A stretch of 64,000 nt of DNA from Antitrichia curtipendula (GCA_951230915.1 OX579635.1:18600001-18664000), one strand, 5' to 3'. Positions 12,704-25,936 are shown, numbered from the stretch's first letter. A program made the numbers and translations. The notes: generated by a model from the letters alone, not told the origin.

Positions 12704-13729
12704 TGCCTCCCTCTCTCTCTCATATGGATAACATCAGTCCTCCTCTCATGCTTCAGTTCCACTGCCCGTTCCCAGTGATTTTCTAAATTAACACAACTAA
12801 CTTACACTCTATTTCTGCCACGAGTTGCCGATTTCCAAAGCCAAGTGGGAACACGGTCCTCCCCACCGGGGAACGGAAGAGCGGTGCCGGAGAACAGCGA
12901 GTTGGCTATAAGTTAAAAGCCGGACGCTTCTCGCCGTCCTGCGTCATCGTGGTTGTCCTGGTTCCGTGGTGCGTGTTGTCTCGGGATTTGCAAGCGAGTC
13001 GTGAGGAATCCGTCGACGAGCGTGGGGCAGTTGTGTCCCTTGCGTGCCCTTCACTTTTCTTCCCTTCAGCGTCGACAACTGAGACGCTCTCTGTGACAAT
13101 TGCGCCGGCGTCCAGCAATTGTCACAGAAGTCTAATTGGAAACGAACCTCCAACATACCCCCGAGTGGACGGACGGACGAGTGAGGGTTTCTTTCTCCTT
13201 TTGCTCTTGCAATTTGGTGGTGGTGGTGGTGGTTGGGAAAGGGGGTGGGAATTGCTTGCGATGTGATGGCGGACAACGGATGTGAGTTTTGACTCGATCT
13301 TGCGTCGGCTATCCAGGTTTCTCTTGGGGAGTGGCGGGGGGGTCTTCCTTGGGGTTTGAGAGAGTTGCATGAGTTGCGGTCGTCTGCTTTCATGCCTTTG
13401 ATCGTCGACTCATGGAGGAACATTCCGTTGCGCACCTCTGGCGGTCTTTGCGTGATCGTAGTAAGTCAGAAAAAGAAGACATCTGGATGAGGCGTCGTGT
13501 AGGTGGGAGGGTCGGACTTCCGCAGGCCTTGTTGTTGCTGCTCTTGATCGCAATTGTGATGTGATGTGATGCGATGCGATGTAATGTTATGCGATGTGAT
13601 GGCGTTGGTGTTGGTGTTGTCGTTACCTAGGATGGAAATTGGCAGGGAGGGCGGAGGCGGTGCAATTGCTTTTGTCGGTGCCGTTGGGGCTGACGGTTAG
13701 TTGTGGCGGTGGGATGTTCTGTAGGCGCG
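12704..13729 (+). promoter_or_regulatory. Promoter and 5' leader of the CUE gene
   Basis: GC content jumps from the AT-rich spacer at about 12.7 kb and stays high up to the start codon, as expected for a promoter plus leader. A TATA-like CTATAAGTTAA lies near 12906. The long open frames here on both strands (for example 12944-13435 minus) follow from GC-rich, stop-poor DNA and carry no recognisable domain. A GTGAT/GCGAT microsatellite occupies about 13554-13601. The transcription start cannot be fixed from sequence alone. Confidence 0.4.
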
Positions 13730-16700
13730 ATGGAGAAAGAGACCAAGGAATGGGGAAATCAGGAGCAACGGACCACGTTGAACACGTTGAGGGTTATGTT
13801 TCCTCAGGTGAGAGAGGTTTTGTTGTTTTTATTTTTTCGGTGTGCGGTGATGGACCTAGGGTTCATCTGCTTTCTTTGGAAGTGTTTTAGGGTTTGGTTG
13901 TGAGGGGAGGGTTGATTTGTGGCGTTTTCGGTCTTGGGGCGGTGAATTACAATGCTCTGCTTCCTAATTTCGTAGGCGAGGTCACTGTACAGGAAGTCGA
14001 TCGGATGTTGAGTCGCATGCAGAATCGATAGGTGTGAATGATTGCGATTAGATGCTTGCTTGGGATGATGAAATTTTTGTATGTATATGTCGTGGCGCTT
14101 TTCCGTCTTTGGTCGGTGAACTAAAATGCTTTGCGTTTTTTAATTCGCAAGTGAGGTCTGTTAAGGAATTTGGTCGTATGAGCTCGCAAGTCGAGCCGGC
14201 ATATCAAGTGATGCATTTCGATGTCTTTTGCGGTTAAATGCTCAAGCAGGGTAGTGAGAGCTATTTATGTTGATAACTTCCAACGACGTCGGAGTAATTC
14301 TTCCTCTTGGAGTTTGTGCTGGCTGTTGAAATCAGGGTATAACTTATGCAGTTGCATTGTGCAGGTGGATATCCGCATATTGAAGGGAACTGTGCTCGAA
14401 AGCAATGAAATCGATGCAGCTGTAGAGTTCATCCTTACAGAAGTGCTTGAGCAACCCTCGACGGGAAAAGTTGACGAGCGACTTGCGAAAGAACTCATCT
14501 CTGGATCCTCCAGGTCGGCCGTCTCCGGGGGACTTAATGACTCGCGATCGGGTGTGCAGACCTCCGGGTCTATGAGCAACAAACGATCTGCTGAACTGAA
14601 GATTGTTAAGAAGCGAGACCCTTTTAACGCATTCGACATAATTGGCGATTTTTTCAACGTAGGTGGATCTTCTGTTGAGAGCAGAAGCAACTTTGTTGAT
14701 CAATCACCTTTGGTTTTGCATGGCGATCCTTTGGCACTGCGGTCTGACAAAGCAGCCGAGAGTTCGAAATTACCTGCTCCAGAATCATTACCTATCGACA
14801 TACCAATTGGTAATGTCAGGACGACCGAGCAGGAGCAGCAGCAGGAGTCATTCACTTATGAATTCGCGCTCAAGTCACCTTGTGAGAAGCTTCTGCATTT
14901 GAGAAAAAAATTCTTCGATATATATGTTTTGCTGAGCTGTAAACTTTCGTTTGACGTGATGTGCACCATGTTTTTGGACGGTTGTCGTGAACTAATCGGC
15001 TTGTTCTTTGTTACTCAGATACTGTACTTTCAGAATCTTTGACCGAAAGTGAACCAGATTCATTAGTTCGTCATCAAGATAGTAATCGAAATCGGATGGA
15101 CACTGGAGCGCCGCTTTCTGGGTTTCTGTCTTCACCTAGTATTGATAACAGTCTTGCTCAACCACGTGCTGACGTTGAAGTTAAGGACGAAGCTGTATAC
15201 TTGCCGGAATCTCTCTACGGCAGTGTTCTGGATCTTACGACTGAAGCCGATTATGCAGTGGCTGATGTTGGGACTAGCAGATTGGAAGACCTGCAAAGCG
15301 ATGAGGAAAGACCACTGCAAAAGCACATCAGTAGTAAGGGAAGCAGATGGGCCTATGACAGCGACGATGACTATTCAGATATGCAAGACTCGAAGAGCTC
15401 TCTTTTGGCCGTGCCTTCTGGACAGTTTGACGAAGTGTCGAGATATTCAGGTGAAGGCAGCAGGCTGATGGAGTCTTCAGTTCTGGAAGAGACTTCAGTT
15501 CTGGAAGAGACTTACGATGGCTTGTTCATCACTAGTGCCGATAGTGTGATGAATGGATCTTCACAGGTGCTTGGTGTTGATGCCCTGGACGAATTGGTGA
15601 ATGGCGCAAAGTCTGACAAGGTTGGTTTGTCTGCAAAACGCATTCTTCTTGACTATTCACACAGAACCCTGGTCAATATTTCTTGAATTTTTTATGATGT
15701 TAATTTTGATTGATAGATGGGTTTTTGATGGAATCTTTACAAGTCCACTCCGTGGTTATGTTGTTTTGCTTTAAATCAATACAGCATATCGTTACAGGTA
15801 TATCGTCACTTCAAGATCTGTATCTCGGTATGTAGGGAGAGGAACAGAGTGGTTTAATATCTGGGACACACCTCCTTGCTTGGGGATGAATTCAATTTTT
15901 GACTGTCTTCCAGATGTTGCTTCAGATCCTGTTGTTATGGAATAATAATAGTGTTCATTGCTCTTTTTCTGGTCCAGGATGCATTGGTAGTAGCGATTGA
16001 AGAGATGCGAGCTATGCGAGCCGCAGTTGAAGAAGCTGAAGCAACTGCTCAACAGGCAAAGAAGGATGCAATGAATGGTGGACTGGATGTGCTTGCTGAC
16101 GTCAAAGAGATGCAAGCTATGCTTGTGCGAGCTCGCGAAGTTAATGAGATGGTTTGTTTCTGGTGTTGCTTTTTTAGCATTAGATTAGATTCCCGATGTT
16201 ATAAGTAGGAGTTTGGCCTAACTGAGGTAGCAAGGCATTGTGTGATGTTGTGTGTCATTCTGTGACTAGGTAATGAGTAGTTTTTATTGCATATTTCTCT
16301 AGATACTCTTCTCTGTTTTTTGCTTATAGTAATTCATAGCATGCTTGCTGCACTGGAGTGATATTTAATGTAGTGTAGCATGCATCTCTCTCTTGAATTA
16401 CTGTGGTTTCTATGCTTATGTTCATGCGGATGGTTTGATTGATGTCTGTAGCATGCCGGTGAAGTGTACGGGGAAAAGGCTGTGCTTGAAACTGAATCTC
16501 TAGAGCTCCAACGTCGACTTGCTCAACTGAAGGCAGAGAGAGAGAAGGCCTTTCTTGCCGTTCAAGAGGTATTAGTTCTTGTTTTTGTGGTAGATAGAGC
16601 GTGACTGTTCTTTGTGCAGCTCGCAGAGGGTATTAACGATGTTGTGATTCTAATTTTCTTCTTATATTGTATGAATGTCATGTTCAATTATTCATGAAGT

Positions 16701-17802
16701 TGTTCTTGTATTATCTTTATCATTTTGAAATCCTTTTTGTGTTGTTTACCTTCATATACAAGTTGCTAGGATTGTCCAGAAAGTCGTTGGTATTTTAGAA
16801 AATAATTTGAAAACTTGTACCTGATGATTATTGCATGAATAACTGTGGCAATTAGATGCGAGCAACTCTCCAAGGACGTATTGACCATGCGAATGCGGAG
16901 AGAGAGGCTGCAGAGACGGAGAAACGTCTGAAAGAAGAAAGTGCTCGATCTATGCTTGCTATAGAAGAAGAACAGATGGCTAAGGTTGCTCAAGAGTCTC
17001 GAGATCTTGATGCGGAAGAGGCGGCTTGCACTAAGGTAGGGAATAGCGGCTGTTTTAATTGTTGAGATGCAACTTATCTTTTTTTTATAGCCAGTTCTCA
17101 ATTTACACTTTTCTTCCTTCAACTAATCTATTGATCCTGTTGCTGCAGTTGCGGGACTTCCTGATCAACCGGGGCAGCGTTGTGGACTCATTACAGTAAG
17201 TGTTAGTTTAGTTTCGAAGATTGTTGGGAGTAAATCCCCGTATTTGAACTATGGTTGGATTTTTTAGGATTCGTCTCAACAATCTTACTTTCACAATATG
17301 TATTTGTTAACCTGAATGCTATACGGTGTGATGTAGGGGCGAAATGGCAATTATATCTGAAGATGTGGAAGTCGTGAAGAAGCAATTGGACGAAGGCATT
17401 TTGTTTGGAGAAAACAGCTTCCTGCAGATGCTGGGTTCCCGGTCTCTTAGCAACTCGGTTATGTCCGGGAAAGATGGCAGTGCGAAACTAGATGACGCCG
17501 AAAATAGTCAGTTTGTTGCCCTGAGCCAATCAGGCAGCAGCTATCAAAGCGCTACCAGAGCTGGAGAAGGTGGGGATAACACCGAGGAGCTATCGAACTC
17601 TGAACTCGTCGAAGCAGTCTCCAGGATTTCTCTCACCAATGGTGGAAGAGATGCCGAAGAGTCTCAAAGGACTGGATCCGCTCAGTCCAATACCGACTCA
17701 GGTGACGACGAAGGCTGGCAATTTCTCGAAACGTCATCTGCCCGGAGCAATAAAAGCCCCAGCGCCTCTCCAAATTCAGGGAAGCGGACTCGCTCAGAGT
17801 AA
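13730..17802 (+). CDS. CUE-domain and coiled-coil protein (ubiquitin-binding type), 8 exons
   Basis: Exons 13730-13807, 14365-14881, 15019-15620, 15978-16151, 16452-16568, 16856-17035, 17149-17195 and 17337-17802 join in frame with GT..AG introns to give 726 residues. The start is the first ATG after an in-frame stop. Residues 15-56 form a CUE ubiquitin-binding domain, with MFP at 23-25 and a helix-3-type ending around residues 50-54, split by intron 1. A long acidic, Ser-rich low-complexity middle follows. Residues about 400-590 are a heptad-like Ala/Glu/Lys coiled coil, then an acidic Ser-rich tail. The order CUE, disordered middle, coiled coil matches plant 'ubiquitin system component Cue' proteins such as Arabidopsis At1g27752, from memory. 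Function is not established; ubiquitin binding is inferred. A six-residue VLEETS unit is duplicated near 15480-15510. Codon-rich GC contrasts with the spacers. Confidence 0.85.
13919..14159 (+). repeat. Degenerate duplication inside intron 1 of the CUE gene
   Basis: Two similar stretches, about 13919-13985 and 14092-14159, share GTGGCG, TTTTCGGTCTT-like, GGTGAA, AATGCT and GAGGTC blocks in the same order with an offset of about 173 bp. It looks like an old tandem duplication of intron sequence. No coding role is seen. Confidence 0.45.
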
Positions 17803-18346
17803 TATTGATCCCGGCGATGGTAATGACTGGTGAAACGTCATCTACTAATCTATTAAGAGCGGCGAAGGTCTTTACCTTTCCTCCAGGGTTTAGTGAAATT
17901 GAGAAAGGTTGAGACTTTTGCAGTTTCACGGCAACTAGGAGGGTTGAAATGTTTTCCTATCACCGAGGAGCTCAGAGTTTTTCAATGTTTGAATTTCTTT
18001 TTTACGTATTCTTGTAGATATTCGTGTAGTTCAATAGCAGAAAGTCATGGTACCAACTGAGCTGCAGCGTGCTGACGACACGGCAGGTTGCAACTACCTG
18101 TTGGAGAACCCACTTTTTCTGCATTTTGATCATGTAGTTTGGGCCTAATAGGAGGATAGTAGTTGCAGGTTTCGTTCTTGTTCTACAGTATCAGATAATC
18201 TATGGCAGTTGTTACTGCCAGAATTTTAAATGTACAGATACATTTTGAATGTACATTCAGGCACTCGGATATTTGTGTTACCTAATTTGTGTGATTTAAG
18301 TTTATTGGTATGATTCACTGCTCTGAGAATTTCGTTTTATGTTATA

Positions 18347-18853
18347 CTCCCGCCGTCCCAAAATGATCTTTGTGACGTTACGAATTGGTCAGATTTGGGT
18401 TTTGATTGTTACAGGAGACCAACAGAACAACTCCAAGTTGTAGTTCCCCCTGCATCTATACAATCATTAATCAAAAGACAAATGAAATGACAAAGGATCA
18501 ATCAACACTTTATATTCTTGTTTTTTGCATCTCTTTGAATAATGCCTAATTGAAGGAGATGAAGCTCTAGGAGGTGAAGTAGAGGGCTACACATGGCCTT
18601 GGGCATATCTTAAATGCCTAAAAAATGATGACCTCACATTCAATAATTAGTTGACCAATGGTGTTCATTAAAAATACCCAAAAAATTCTACTTTTCAATA
18701 TTCTAAAACTACACTTTCAAAAGGGTTTCAAAACCCAAGGTTTCTAGAATGCTAAGAGTGTATCAAACTCTAAGAAATTGATTTTTTTAAATGTAATTTT
18801 TAGCCTTAATTCGGAACATTTTGTCCAACAAGATCATTTTGGGACAGAGGTAG
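18347..18853. mobile_element. Stowaway/mariner-type MITE
   Basis: The left end CTCCCGCCGTCCCAAAATG and right end CATTTTGGGACAGAGGTAG are inverted repeats extending inward (AATGATCTTTGT against ACAAGATCATT). TA dinucleotides flank both ends, the expected target duplication for Tc1/mariner. The CTCCCTCCGTCCCAAAAT-like terminus is characteristic of plant mariner-derived MITEs. 507 bp, no transposase frame. It sits about 540 bp past the stop of the CUE gene and could contribute 3' end or small-RNA signals. Confidence 0.85.
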
Positions 18854-20352
18854 TATAAGACAGCAAGGTTATCATGAGGAGGGGATTTGGAAATCTCAAT
18901 TTTATTTTCAATATGTATCCCGGTCAGTCATTTCTCTTGCAAGTGAAACAATAGTGTCGATGTTGAGGAAGTGATAAAGAATTTCATTTGCAACTCAAGT
19001 AGTGGCACCTTAAATCGTCAACATAAGTGTTTCAGTGTCTTCCATATGACCTTGTAAATTTTTTTTAAACAAGATGAGGTAATGTTTGTGAAAGATGATG
19101 CCAGTAGAATTTGAATTTTTGGTTACTTGGAAATGTATTCAAAATTTTCAAAAGCATTACCTTGTAGGCTTTTAAAATGGGTCATAGATTTTGTAGGAAA
19201 CAATACATTTGGAAACTTGAAGCAATTGAAGGTGATGCATGAATAGCACCCCCTTGAATTTCCACTTTTATAAGCTACTCAAGTTCTAAATAGGAGACTA
19301 GCAATTTCACATGTATGGTAGAACCATCCATTACCAACTAGGCATCGATACCCAACTTGTAGGTTGCAGCTATTTCCAGCCAAGGTTGGAACAAGTTCCA
19401 ACTTAAGTTTGAAATTTATTTTTTTCTCCTTTGCAAGGTTGGCACTATAATGTCATGACACACGTCTTAATGTAATGAGGAAGAAAGTAGGAAGCAATGA
19501 GTGGGAAAGTAGTTATGGAATGATTGGAAGACTCTATATATTGGATGTGGGTTGAGACCAACTTCTGACTTCCAAAATTCATAGTAATTTGAATTTTAGG
19601 AAAAGAATCACAAAAAATTGACAATGCCCATCATTTCTATTTTTCTACAGGGCAATATATTTACATTGCCTTCTACTACTCTAGAACATATGTGGAATCG
19701 CTTAAGTGGTCAACTATGGGTGGTTCTACCATAGATTTGATTTGCACAAAGGCAAAAAATAGGAGTTAACAACCTAACTTAAGGTACAAATTTGTAGAAT
19801 CAAAGAATGCACATTTTGGTCTTAGAATTAGAATATTTAGGTGACTACCTTGGTCATAGAGGATTGTGTCCTTCCAAGATTAAAGATGAATATCAATTAC
19901 TAATTACTCTTTGCTAAGTATATAGTAGACATTTTCAATAATTTTATTTTCAATTACAAAAAAATATTTACAATATATTGACATTTTTACAATTTTCACA
20001 ACCTATTTTAAATCTACAATGGAAATCTTCTTGTGATACATTATGATAAAATATTTAAATTGTCCTATAGGTCATAAAATGTCATCTTTTATTAAGCCCT
20101 ATATCGATTAATAGGGATGTAAAATAGACATTTGTATGAAACATGTAATTACTATGAATTTTCAAAGTGGAAGCTTCCTAGGCCATTGAAATCAACACAC
20201 AACATAGTCATAAAACTGAAATCTTAGATAGGTAATCACCAATCCACCAATAAATTTTAAGTATGAAGATAATTTTATTGTACTTTTGGAGACTTTCAAT
20301 AGAAGTCTATTTGTCAAGAATAGGTACACAGAAGGTTTTGGATAAACCTTAA
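18854..20352. other. AT-rich spacer with old repeat similarity
   Basis: No gene. The section 19480-19760 shares order and wording with 37210-37480 (for example CCAAAATTCATAGTAATT and a CGCTTAA..GGTCAAC-like block), so an older dispersed repeat is present next to the R3 MITE family at both places. Confidence 0.45.
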
Positions 20353-20669
20353 TAAGATAGGAGGTTCTAAAAGTGCATAGGCTCTAAAATTGCCCACCTC
20401 CTCCAATGTACACTATTTGTACATGTTTTTTTTATAGCCTTTAGCTATGTACAAACAATGTACATTTGAGGAAGTGAACGGTTTTAGAGCCCTATGCCAT
20501 TTTAGCTTCAATATTTCATAACTAACTCCACAAAGTTCCGAAAATATGAAATGACTTAGATTAGATGCTAATTCCACTTGTCTTTCAAGGAAAATTTATT
20601 GAAAAATATTTCAACAAGTTCCACCTCTCCAAAATTAAGTTTCAACTCTCTTATAGACCTCCTACCTTA
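20353..20669 (-). mobile_element. MITE family R3, copy 1
   Basis: Ends TAAGATAGGAGGTTCTA and GACCTCCTACCTTA are inverted. The interior contains a small palindrome around GTACATGTT/GTACAAACAATGTAC and the block CTTTCAAGGAAAATTTA. It is the reverse of the copies at 37.5 and 62.5 kb. About 317 bp, non-coding. Confidence 0.7.
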
Positions 20670-22929
20670 CCATTTTCCTCTTCCAAAACTAGATTTGGTC
20701 AAACCTTGCAGGTGTTCCATATAAGGTAAAGCAACCTATTGTGGTTAGAATTTGGAGTTTGACCTCATAAGGTTGCTGAAATTTTTCAATTTTTTCCCCA
20801 CAATAGTACAAGTGTGAGAATTAGTGAGAGCATTTGAAATTGTAGTTTTTTGACAATATAAATTTGCTATGAATTTTTTAAGTGTCCAATGCAATATGGC
20901 CCCAAAGAGTCTCTAGACTACCTTAGAACCAATAAAATTTGAATCCATCATGCTCATTTTGCTCACCTAAAGTAGGCATAGTATTTTCTAACATGGATGA
21001 CCTAAAAAAGAAATTCTTACAATGAATTCACACTGAAAAGTTAGAAGTTCCTAATGAAGTAACTAATCGCTCCATTATTGTCATGTAAGACATGCATTAA
21101 AGTCAAAATCTTACAAATTGAAACCCTCCATAATGGGGTCATTCCCTAGGTATCCACTAAAGTAACAGGCTCAGAAATGGTGCATCTAACGAAAGAAAGA
21201 GCTCTGTGCAAAAATAGATGGTCCCAAATATTCCGTACATTATTAAGGGAGACATAGAAATGAGGCACACATTACTACAAATTTTCATTTTCATAAATAA
21301 GAAATGATTTTTCAAAGAGTGAGGTGGGTAGGTCCATATTAGTGCTCATAGGCTACAATCGTGATGAATTGAAGCATGCCTTTGAATGGAGCCAAAATGT
21401 AGAACAACCCATTGTGGCCAAATGACCCATATAGGAGGAGGCTTGAAACTTGTTTGGGCAATAAGAACCACCCTTTCAGAAGTGTCATAAACAACGTAGA
21501 CGGTTGTTGATTTGGAGCAAATTATGTGTGATGGTCAACAATGGTCATATGTGCATGATTTTAGAACACTGAAAATTAAAGAGGGGGATTGTAATGTGTG
21601 GTGTTTGTTCATAATTGACACTATGTATAGAATCCTACAATCCAGTTTACTAACAACACCATAATTAAGTTCATGCTTTAATTAAGTTTATACTTCAGTT
21701 TTTTTACAAATTTGCATTTAGTGTTATCTATTATTTCATCAAATTGCAATGAAAAAATATAAACCTAAACATATAAATGCCTATCCAAATGAATACTTTA
21801 TTAAATAGATAATATTTACTCTAAATGTCAACTAATTGAAGTTTAGAGTGGGCAGGATAAAAGTACTGGTAACGCTATTTACAACATAACACTAAATACC
21901 ATCATTGGTGTAGTGGAACGGTGTTGTGGCTCTCTTTGCTTTGTAGAAATAATATTTGTTTCAAACTTGAATCATGGCGGCAACCAAAACTTGAAATATA
22001 GTTATGGGAAGGCACTATTCATCATGATAGAGTGCCACGGACTCAGGAGCTGGTGCTAGTGAAATATCATTGGGCCCAGCATCTGGCTAAATACTTGACA
22101 ACACTTGAATTGGTGCTATATAATGTGTCTCTGTGATAGGATTGGGATGGAAGTGATCTAGTCTTGCAGGAAATCCACAATGGGTACCAACAATCTCAAA
22201 ATAACTTTTTTCTGAATTTGCTAGGAGGCTATCACTGTAAGCGTAAGGAGGGTTATTCCCGCAACCTCTTATTTCCGTGGTAGGAAAAACCTGATACATT
22301 TCCCAAAATAATATCAGGTTCTGGATATTTTTAAGGAGGTGGTAAAAGAAGAGTTGTGACAGTGGAGGATTTGCAGTATGATGTGGGTGTCTATTTCTGG
22401 TCATTTTTTGTGACTCCAGTTGCTCACATCAATAAAGAACATGCAAACATTTGCCAGAAACATTTGTGAACACTTCAATGCAACTTTCAAATTGACTTCA
22501 ATTCTCATTTGCTTTGGGTCTGAACAAAATGCTTATGCTTATGACATTGCAAACTAAAAACATGAGAAGAAAGCAATTGCACACATTGCAAAGTCATAGC
22601 TTAAAGGCACACATTCATTCCAAATTGAAGGCATGAAGCCACAAATTGCAAACTGAGAACAATGAGCAACAAATTGTATACACTAAACTTGTAGCAACTA
22701 GGGAACTAAACCCTAGTACTTGCAATAAGAAAGACTGCTTGTTTGCAGTGTTGGTGGGACCTACACACAAGACAAACAAACATCGTCACTTTGAACAAAC
22801 TTTGTTGGTTGTCAAGCTTTAAAGGAGACAACATTTTAGACACGGTGTAAGGCCTTCCTCCATCCAACTCCATGTAGCCTACATTCAAGAGTTTGGCATG
22901 GCAATAAAAATTCTTCAATACTAATAGGT
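20670..22929. other. Spacer with repeat fragments and a weak SINE-like motif
   Basis: 20860-21050 matches, inverted, 42080-42260 (sharing GTAGTCTAGAGACT and CATGTTAGAAAATA), so a further dispersed repeat lies here. At 21906-21917 TGGTGTAGTGG resembles a polymerase III A box, with GTTTCAAACTTG about 50 bp later as a poor B box; a tRNA-derived SINE is possible but weak. A minus-strand frame at 22087-22404 (105 codons) has no motif I recognise. No gene is claimed. Confidence 0.35.
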
Positions 22930-24995
22930 AATGTAGGAAACTCTCGTCTGCCTCCTCTTGCTTCTAGTATTGGGAATAAACAATCCCAAAATGCATCAAG
23001 TAATTCTTGTGATGTGAAAAATGTTTGTTAAGTTTGTCACACAAGGACTGAGTGATCTTTGCAAATGAGATAAGCAAGTGAAGCAACTCAAAATGAACAA
23101 GCCAACAATCAAAGAAAGGAAATCCCTCACTAAAAATTTGACGCTCAAGTATGTCATGTCAACAGTAGAACCCTCTTGAGTGACAAAAATTTCAGCCCTA
23201 TGAGCTTGTCCTTGCTCCTTGCAAAAACTGTGGTGATCTTCAAATTAAATACCAGGTGGCAAATTCTACTTTCACCATCCAAGTCTCTCTACTCCAGAGG
23301 GACATTGACACTTTTCAGTTGCATTAGCTCGTTGTAACGAGCAAACTACATCGTATTGTACATAGAGGATGGGTTGATAAACATTCTCGCCAGTTCAGTT
23401 TGGCAAATTTTTATGGATTGCATAAAGTTACACACAAAGATGTCATGCGCTTGGGTCAATTTGATCTAGCAATGAACCGCATTGAGCATCAAGATGAATA
23501 AGGCTAGAGAGAGGAGGACCTCGATGTCTGAGAAAAAAACAAAGTTACTGGTAGTAATGTCGATGGTCTTCTGACCACTAGAGGCGTCCAACCCCATCTT
23601 CATAAGTAGAGTGTTGTACTCACTCATCATATGTCAGATGGAACTCCTCATGAAATCCAATGAGTATTGACATTTTTAACCATTTTTTTACTTTAGTTTC
23701 TATGAGATCTACTACTTTTTGTAAATCAGAGTGCCACTTGTGGTTGTGGCAGAAGTACGCATAGATGGATTGAAATAGTCTTTCTAAGCAAGCAATGAAT
23801 GAGTAGTTGGAGAGAGTCTCCACCACCAAGTTAATCCAATGACTTGTGCAGCTTGCACTAACTAAGAAAGGGGCCCATTTTTTCCGAATTTGGGCAATAG
23901 TGCCTTTTTTTGGTCCCTAAATGTAGACACGCCATTAGCCCCAAAACAAACTAGTTTAGGCAAGATGGACTCATGAGTCAGCTCCCCCTCCTCTAACAAT
24001 GAGTATATAATTGTATTTGTCAATTGGTGTACAGTGCCATCATCAACATATAATAAGTGAAGTAAGTGCAATAGCCTCTTTCAATTATCCATCACGTAAA
24101 CATGCACAACAAGCCACAAAGTGTTATCCACGGTTGTTACTTCATCTACACTAATAGAGACAATTCTAGCAGATTGAACCATGACCTTCAATGTTAGTAA
24201 AATACTCTAATAGACATGTTTGCTCATCTTCCACCCACTGTTCTCACACCAATGTTTCCCTAGTAAGTTTTTGACCTTAAGGTGCTTCAAGAGATATTGC
24301 TCACGTTTGTAGTCACACACCGGATGCCCGTGACTCAAAACTTAGAAGAGGGTGGAATGTTGTACTCTCTTGCGTTTTAGTTCACCCTCTAGGCCGCCAA
24401 CTAGTTGATTTGCGACACTCCCATGCGAGCGACTAGACCAAAGCTGACAGAACTTGATGTGCTTGTAGTCTAGTTTTGTAAAGGTCTCACCCTTCTTAAG
24501 GTGGGGGAAGGGCCCCCCATCCTACTTGCATGTTATCTTTTCCTCGTGCTTCTCCAAATTGTCACCCTTTAGAACCATCACCTTTTGCCTCTTATTGATC
24601 GCGTTGCAGGTTTGGCACACTACTTCTGTGAGGTTGCTGTTGGCGTTGAATTCACCTTTGGCCCATGTGAAGCAACATGCCCACATAGTCTGCTACCTCC
24701 AAGTGATCATGTTTAGGGCTACTTTCTTACGTTTTGGCGCAAAAAAAGCAACACTGGTATCATTCTTTTTTTTCACCCTCTACGTGCCTCAATTGTCATT
24801 GGCCTCTAATTTCAAGGACAATCACCATGGTGGTCTCCAATGGTCTCTGCAATTGCAAAGTGACAACCAAGAAATTGGAAAGGCAAGTCTCCGAAAGACA
24901 AAATATGTATCAACTCATCCAAGGAAATGTCAATGATAAAGGTGCAGCAGGCACCATGGCAACATCACTACTTACTTTTGTTGTAGCCATGAGTT
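22930..24995 (-). pseudogene. Decayed hAT-like transposase (DUF4371 / zinc-finger MYM-like type)
   Basis: Reading the minus strand across several frames gives, in order: an N-terminal zinc-finger-like stretch (CFTWAKGEFNANS, then VCQTCNAINKRQK and VLKGDNLEKHE, about 24.57-24.70 kb); a DDE-core-like part with SISVDEVTTVDNT and KLVCFGANGVSTF (24.16-23.93 kb); a stretch like AHRTNLAV..LS as LTWWWRLS/NLVVETLSNYS followed by CHNHKWHSDLQKV (about 23.8 kb); and a C-terminal part with LTQAHDIFVCNFMQSIKICQ (about 23.45 kb). This matches the hAT-related elements carrying a DUF4371 domain. Many stops and frameshifts interrupt it, so it is dead. No terminal repeats were located. The C-terminal dimerisation region is poorly preserved. 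Confidence 0.7.
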
Positions 24996-25604
24996 TTCCA
25001 ACACCCCGGCTAATCTGGCTAGAAAAAACGTCTACATCCAAAAAAAATTAGATAGCTGCAAATCTACAATTTCAAAGCCATTTCAGTGTCACTTGTTGTT
25101 AGGGATAGTCACGAAATGAGAATGAGAGTATTCAAGGCAAGAATCCCAACAACGATGCAAGATTGTATTTAAGGTAGCAAGGGATACAAACAATCAACGC
25201 TAGCGTTAGAGTTTCAAGACTAAGGAATATAAGCTAGACATCAAAAGGAGTTGTTGAGACTGAGGAACCTCTCAATCTTAACCTCTATTTATACTAAAGC
25301 AACTAAGGCTTCTTCTCAGACTCAATTCCTATATATAGACTTATGCAACTAAGACTTTTCTACGAGTTTGAAAGTTGTTTGAGAAGTTTATTCTAAAGTA
25401 AAAGCTTCTTGAGATCCTTCTATATCCGTGACACTTCTTGCATCCCAAGTCCCAATTCTCCATGCTCACACAGAAAAAACACAGAAGCAAGATGATAAAA
25501 GCATAGAAACAAAACACAATGGAAATACAAAAGTAAAGCAATGAAAGCACAAACCAAAGTATGAAGCACAAGAGCAACACAAGATTCTGCATTGTAGATG
25601 AAAG
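24996..25604. other. Spacer, no gene seen
   Basis: Moderately AT-rich. Repeated CAACTAAGRCTT phrases near 25300-25355 suggest a small degenerate tandem repeat. The open frames on the minus strand near 25341-25638 are low-complexity, membrane-like by composition only, and overlap one another. Confidence 0.4.
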
Positions 25605-25936
25605 CACTATAACAAAACATGGTAAGAAAAAACCACACTCAAAATTGAGTGCGGTTTTTTTGCCATGGTTTTGTGCAGGCCCACTACTTGCACAGTCAAC
25701 TTCTTTTGCAATTTACGATTGTAATTTTTAAAATTTTAAAGCGTGTAACATACCATTGAAAAGGTATTTTTCAGGCCTTTCCAACAATACATTATACACT
25801 TCAAAATTCTAAAAATTGAAGTTGTAAATTGCAAAAGAAGTTGCCAATCCACTACACACACATGCATAAAAACATGGCAAAAAGAATCGCACTCAATTTT
25901 GAGTGCGGTCTTTTATTGCCATGTTTTGTTATAGTA
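25605..25936. mobile_element. CACTA-type MITE with AAG target duplication
   Basis: The left end CACTATAACAAAACATGG matches the right end CCATGTTTTGTTATAGTA in inverse; the last base is mutated from the expected G. Both sides are flanked by AAG, a 3-bp duplication as CACTA (En/Spm) elements make. Long subterminal inverted repeats include a perfect palindrome near each end (GCACTCAATTTTGAGTGC type) and an inner pair around TTGCAATTTAC. 332 bp, non-coding. Confidence 0.75.

Noticed and set aside
12944..13435. 163-codon minus-strand frame upstream of the CUE gene
   Set aside because: It lies in a GC-rich leader where most frames lack stops; low-complexity His/Pro/Arg sequence without a domain, and the plus strand has the spliced gene.
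21906..21970. tRNA gene
   Set aside because: An A-box-like motif is present, but no cloverleaf can be drawn and the B box is poor; at most a SINE relic.
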